Origin: Bacteroidota bacterium
GTDB taxonomy: Bacteria > Bacteroidota > Ignavibacteria > UBA10030
Length of the DNA stretch: 7,983 nt
Assembly (NCBI GenBank): GCA_003453835.1
Contig: DMMN01000178.1
Span: forward strand, 1 to 7,983
Direction: 5' to 3'
Of the stretch, positions 6,152 through 7,983 are shown piece after piece. Numbering within the stretch: position 1 is the stretch's first letter; each line of letters starts with the position of its first letter. Made by a program: the position numbers and the translations under genes. Below the pieces are notes generated by a model. The model searched no databases. It was not told where the DNA came from and saw only the letters and a program-made list of their open reading frames with translations.

Positions 6152-6442
6152 TCAGACATTCTCAAAGTAGTCAATCTTGTCGCCTTCCTTCAGGGTGACG
6201 ACCGCCTTCTTCCATTTATTGGTGCGTCCTTCGAAGCGCCCGCGGCGCGTCAGTTGCGACTTGCGTTTCCCCTTCATCACGATCGTGCGGACTCCGAGCA
6301 CTGTTACCTTGAACTTCTTCTCGATTGCCTGCGCAATCTCGATCTTGTTTGCTTCGGTCGTCACTTCAAACGCGTACTGCCGTTTCTCCTGCATGGCAGT
6401 GATCTTTTCCGTGACAATCGGTCGTTTGAGAATTCCGGTCAT
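6152..6442 (-). CDS. rplW: 50S ribosomal protein L23
   Basis: L23 surrounds the tunnel exit and is the docking site for trigger factor and the signal recognition particle. The 96-residue protein begins MTGILKRPIVTEKITAMQE. E12 in the VTEK motif aligns with E. coli Glu18, the residue essential for trigger-factor binding. The middle EIAQAIEKKFKVTVLGVRTIVMKGKRK and the end KKAVVTLKEGDKIDYFENV are typical. The ATG at 6442 lies only 10 nt after the L4 stop with a weak GAGCGA site, so translation is probably coupled to L4. The length matches the family (95–100). Confidence 0.97.
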   Translation of the reverse strand: MTGILKRPIVTEKITAMQEKRQYAFEVTTEANKIEIAQAIEKKFKVTVLGVRTIVMKGKRKSQLTRRGRFEGRTNKWKKAVVTLKEGDKIDYFENV

Positions 6443-6452
6443 AATTCGTCGC

Positions 6453-7082
6453 TCAGTTCTTCAACGAGTTCTGCAGTACTTCGACGGCGCTTTTCTGGAT
6501 CAAGAGCACCTGGTTGTTTAAGATCTCAAACGTCGAGGCCTTGTCCGCTTCCCGGACGTTGAGCGTCGGGATATTGCGCCCCGACTTGAACATCGCGATG
6601 TCCGTCTTTCCTGTGAGGAGAAGCGTCTTTTTCCCGGCAAGCGCCAACGCCTTCAGCACCGAGGCCATCGCTTTGGTTTTGGGGCCCTCAAAGGTGAAGT
6701 CCTCCACCACGACGATGGAATTCCCCTGCGCCTTGTAGCTGAGGGCAGACTTCCTTGCGAGCACCCTTACCTTGGCGGGAAGCTTCACGACATAGTCGTG
6801 CGGAGTTGGACCAAAGATCGATCCTCCACCGATCCAGAGCGGAGAGCGGGTTGTGCCCGCGCGAGCGCGACCGGTCTTTTTCTGCTTGAAGGGTTTCTTG
6901 CCCCCGCCGCGCACTTCGTTTCGGGGTTTCACTTTGTGCGTCCCCTGCCGTTGATTCGCCTGGATCGAGCGAATCGCCTGATAGATTGCGTGGTCGTTTG
7001 GTTTGATCTCAAAGATCTCCGGGGCAAGCGTTACCTTCTCGCCGCTCTTCGACCCGTCCTGTTTGTAGACTTCTAACTCCAT
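6453..7082 (-). CDS. rplD: 50S ribosomal protein L4
   Basis: L4 lines the exit tunnel with L22. In E. coli it also represses its own S10 operon; no leader of that kind is visible here because the region upstream of S10 is outside the window. The 209-residue protein has the globular N-terminus (MELEVYKQDGSKSGEK), the long tunnel loop around residues 41–97 (RQGTHKVKPRNEVRGGGKKPFKQK, then GRARAGTTRSPLWIGGGSIFGPTPHDY), and the Rossmann-like C-terminal part (SIVVVEDFTFEGPKTK...KTLLLTGK...NIPTLNVREAD). Length agrees with the family (about 200–210). The ATG at 7082 has GGGAAG at 7090–7095, 7 nt upstream. It lies 25 nt after L3 and 10 nt before L23. Confidence 0.97.
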   Translation of the reverse strand: MELEVYKQDGSKSGEKVTLAPEIFEIKPNDHAIYQAIRSIQANQRQGTHKVKPRNEVRGGGKKPFKQKKTGRARAGTTRSPLWIGGGSIFGPTPHDYVVKLPAKVRVLARKSALSYKAQGNSIVVVEDFTFEGPKTKAMASVLKALALAGKKTLLLTGKTDIAMFKSGRNIPTLNVREADKASTFEILNNQVLLIQKSAVEVLQNSLKN

Positions 7083-7107
7083 TGAGGTTCTTCCCGAGAT
7101 CTATGTC

Positions 7108-7734
7108 TCAGCTTTGTTTTACGATTTCGACGTAGCTATTGATTGCGCCGGGAACGGATCCCTTCACAATGAGGATATTCGACTCCAGGATCACCTTCAG
7201 GACCCGCAGGTTCTTTACCGTAACGCGCTCGCCCCCCATTCGGCCCGCCATCCGCATCCCTTTGAAGACACGCGAGGGATAGGAGCTGGATCCGATGGAT
7301 CCGGGTGCGCGGACGCGATCGGACTGACCGTGAGTGATCATCCCGACTCCTCCGAAGTGATGTCGTTTCACGACACCCTGGAAGCCGCGACCCTTGGAAC
7401 GACCCGTTACGTTGACGACGTCGCCTTGATGAAAGAGATCGACCTTTACTTCCTGGCCGGGCTGCAGTGCCACACCATTGAAGTTCCGGAATTCTGAGAG
7501 AAGCCGGAGCGGTTTCACCGCGCTTCTCTTGAAATGCCCCTTCGTCGGTTTGTTGACGAGCCGTTCTTTGATCTCGTCGAAGCCGAGCTGCACGGCGTCG
7601 TAGCCGTCCTTTTCTTTGGTCTTGACCTGCGTAATGTAGCACGGGCCCGCTTCGATGATGGTGCAGGGAATCATCTGCCCACTCTCATCGAAGATGCTCG
7701 TCATGCCAATCTTTTTGCCTAGAATGCTGCTCAC
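7108..7734 (-). CDS. rplC: 50S ribosomal protein L3
   Basis: L3 is an early assembly protein whose central extension reaches toward the peptidyl-transferase centre. The 208-residue sequence starts MSSILGKKIGMTSIFDESGQMIPCTIIEAGP and has DVVNVTGRSKGRGFQGVVKRHHFGG and MITHGQSDRVRAPGSIGSSSYPSRVFKGMRMAGRMGGERVTV (given as separate conserved blocks). At the position of the E. coli methylated Gln150 (GSIGQ) there is S149, so the PrmB modification site appears absent, as in many other bacteria. The start is GTG at 7732–7734, supported by GAGGAG at 7742–7747 seven nt upstream and by the canonical L3 N-terminus. The spacer to S10 is long (105 nt), while L4 follows after 25 nt. Confidence 0.97.
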   Translation of the reverse strand: MSSILGKKIGMTSIFDESGQMIPCTIIEAGPCYITQVKTKEKDGYDAVQLGFDEIKERLVNKPTKGHFKRSAVKPLRLLSEFRNFNGVALQPGQEVKVDLFHQGDVVNVTGRSKGRGFQGVVKRHHFGGVGMITHGQSDRVRAPGSIGSSSYPSRVFKGMRMAGRMGGERVTVKNLRVLKVILESNILIVKGSVPGAINSYVEIVKQS

Positions 7735-7839
7735 GGTTCTACTCCTCAGTCATCCCTCTGCCGGCTCACTCTTTTGTGTCCGGACAGAGAACATAACAAA
7801 GTGATACAATCAATGATTGTGAACTCACGCGTACGACGA
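7735..7839 (-). other. Spacer between rpsJ and rplC with two palindromes
   Basis: This 105-nt gap is the third largest in the window. It contains a perfect dyad ACAATCA-A-TGATTGT at 7806–7820 and a 10-bp palindrome TGTCCGGACA at 7777–7786. A weak promoter-like pair can be drawn on the minus strand: TTCACA at 7818–7823 and TGTTAT at 7793–7798, spaced 19 nt. The -35 part of this pair overlaps the dyad. The spacing is not ideal and neither element is compelling. No U-run follows either palindrome, so a terminator is unlikely. Confidence 0.4.
7742..7747 (-). promoter_or_regulatory. Shine-Dalgarno site fixing the rplC GTG start
   Basis: Minus strand GAGGAG, 7 nt before the GTG at 7734. It supports the non-ATG start of L3. 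Confidence 0.85.
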
Positions 7840-7983
7840 CTACACTTTGATCTCGACATCGACGCCTGCGGGCAACTCGAGCTTCATCAATGAGTCGACC
7901 GTCTTGCTCGTGGAGTTGAGGATATCGATGAGTCGTTTATGCGAGCGCGTTTCGAATTGTTCGCGCGACTTCTTGTCGACGTG
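7840..7983 (-). CDS. rpsJ: 30S ribosomal protein S10, C-terminal part (runs off the window)
   Basis: S10 sits in the 30S head and also acts, as NusE, with NusB in transcription antitermination. Only the last 47 codons and the TAG stop (7840–7842) are inside the window. They read [21 protein letters not shown] and continue with the [20 protein letters not shown] ending, aligning throughout with the C-terminal half of S10 from E. coli; full-length S10 is about 103 residues. It is the first gene of the S10 operon in the canonical order and is followed by L3 after an enlarged spacer. The start and any upstream leader or tuf gene lie beyond position 7983. Confidence 0.97.
   Translation of the reverse strand, partial: HVDKKSREQFETRSHKRLIDILNSTSKTVDSLMKLELPAGVDVEIKV

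Overview
The window is a stretch of the bacterial S10–spc ribosomal-protein cluster. Every gene lies on the minus strand, so transcription runs from high to low coordinates. In that direction the order is S10 (rpsJ, C-terminal end only), L3, L4, L23, L2, S19, L22, S3, L16, L29, S17, L14, L24, L5, S14, S8 and L6 (rplF, N-terminal part only). This is the canonical order found across most bacteria. All genes wholly inside the window look intact, and I see no mobile element, CRISPR array, tRNA, rRNA or accessory gene.

The organism is a bacterium with about 50–55% GC by eye and clear Shine-Dalgarno sites (AGGAG-type) before most genes. The L2 N-terminus, with the block [15 protein letters not shown], and the GSIGSSSYPSR loop of L3 resemble the Bacteroidota/Chlorobiota/Ignavibacteria (FCB) group. 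Strong Shine-Dalgarno sites fit Chlorobiota/Ignavibacteria-like lineages better than Bacteroidota proper, which largely lack them. The short zinc-ribbon S14 is used rather than the long zinc-free type. The placement is an inference from remembered family signatures and was not tested.

From 7983 down to 2756 lies the S10 operon part (S10 to S17). Spacers are mostly 3–70 nt, apart from a 105-nt S10–L3 gap holding two small palindromes. From 2713 down to 1 lies the spc part (L14 to L6). Here the spacing loosens around L5 and S14: 87 nt before L5, 157 nt before S14 and 145 nt before S8, with small hairpins but no convincing extra gene. Four genes start with non-ATG codons: rplC and rplF with GTG, rpsC and rpsN with TTG. 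L5 carries a lysine/glutamate-rich N-terminal extension of about 36 residues, and L22 a lysine-rich C-terminal tail of about 38 residues.

Together the products build the decoding head and body of the 30S subunit (S3, S8, S10, S14, S17, S19) and, in the 50S subunit, the peptidyl-transferase surroundings, central protuberance, factor-binding side and exit tunnel (L2, L3, L4, L5, L6, L14, L16, L22, L23, L24, L29). I found no sign of an undescribed system. The points worth a second look are the protein extensions, the enlarged spacers around S14, and the structured spacers.
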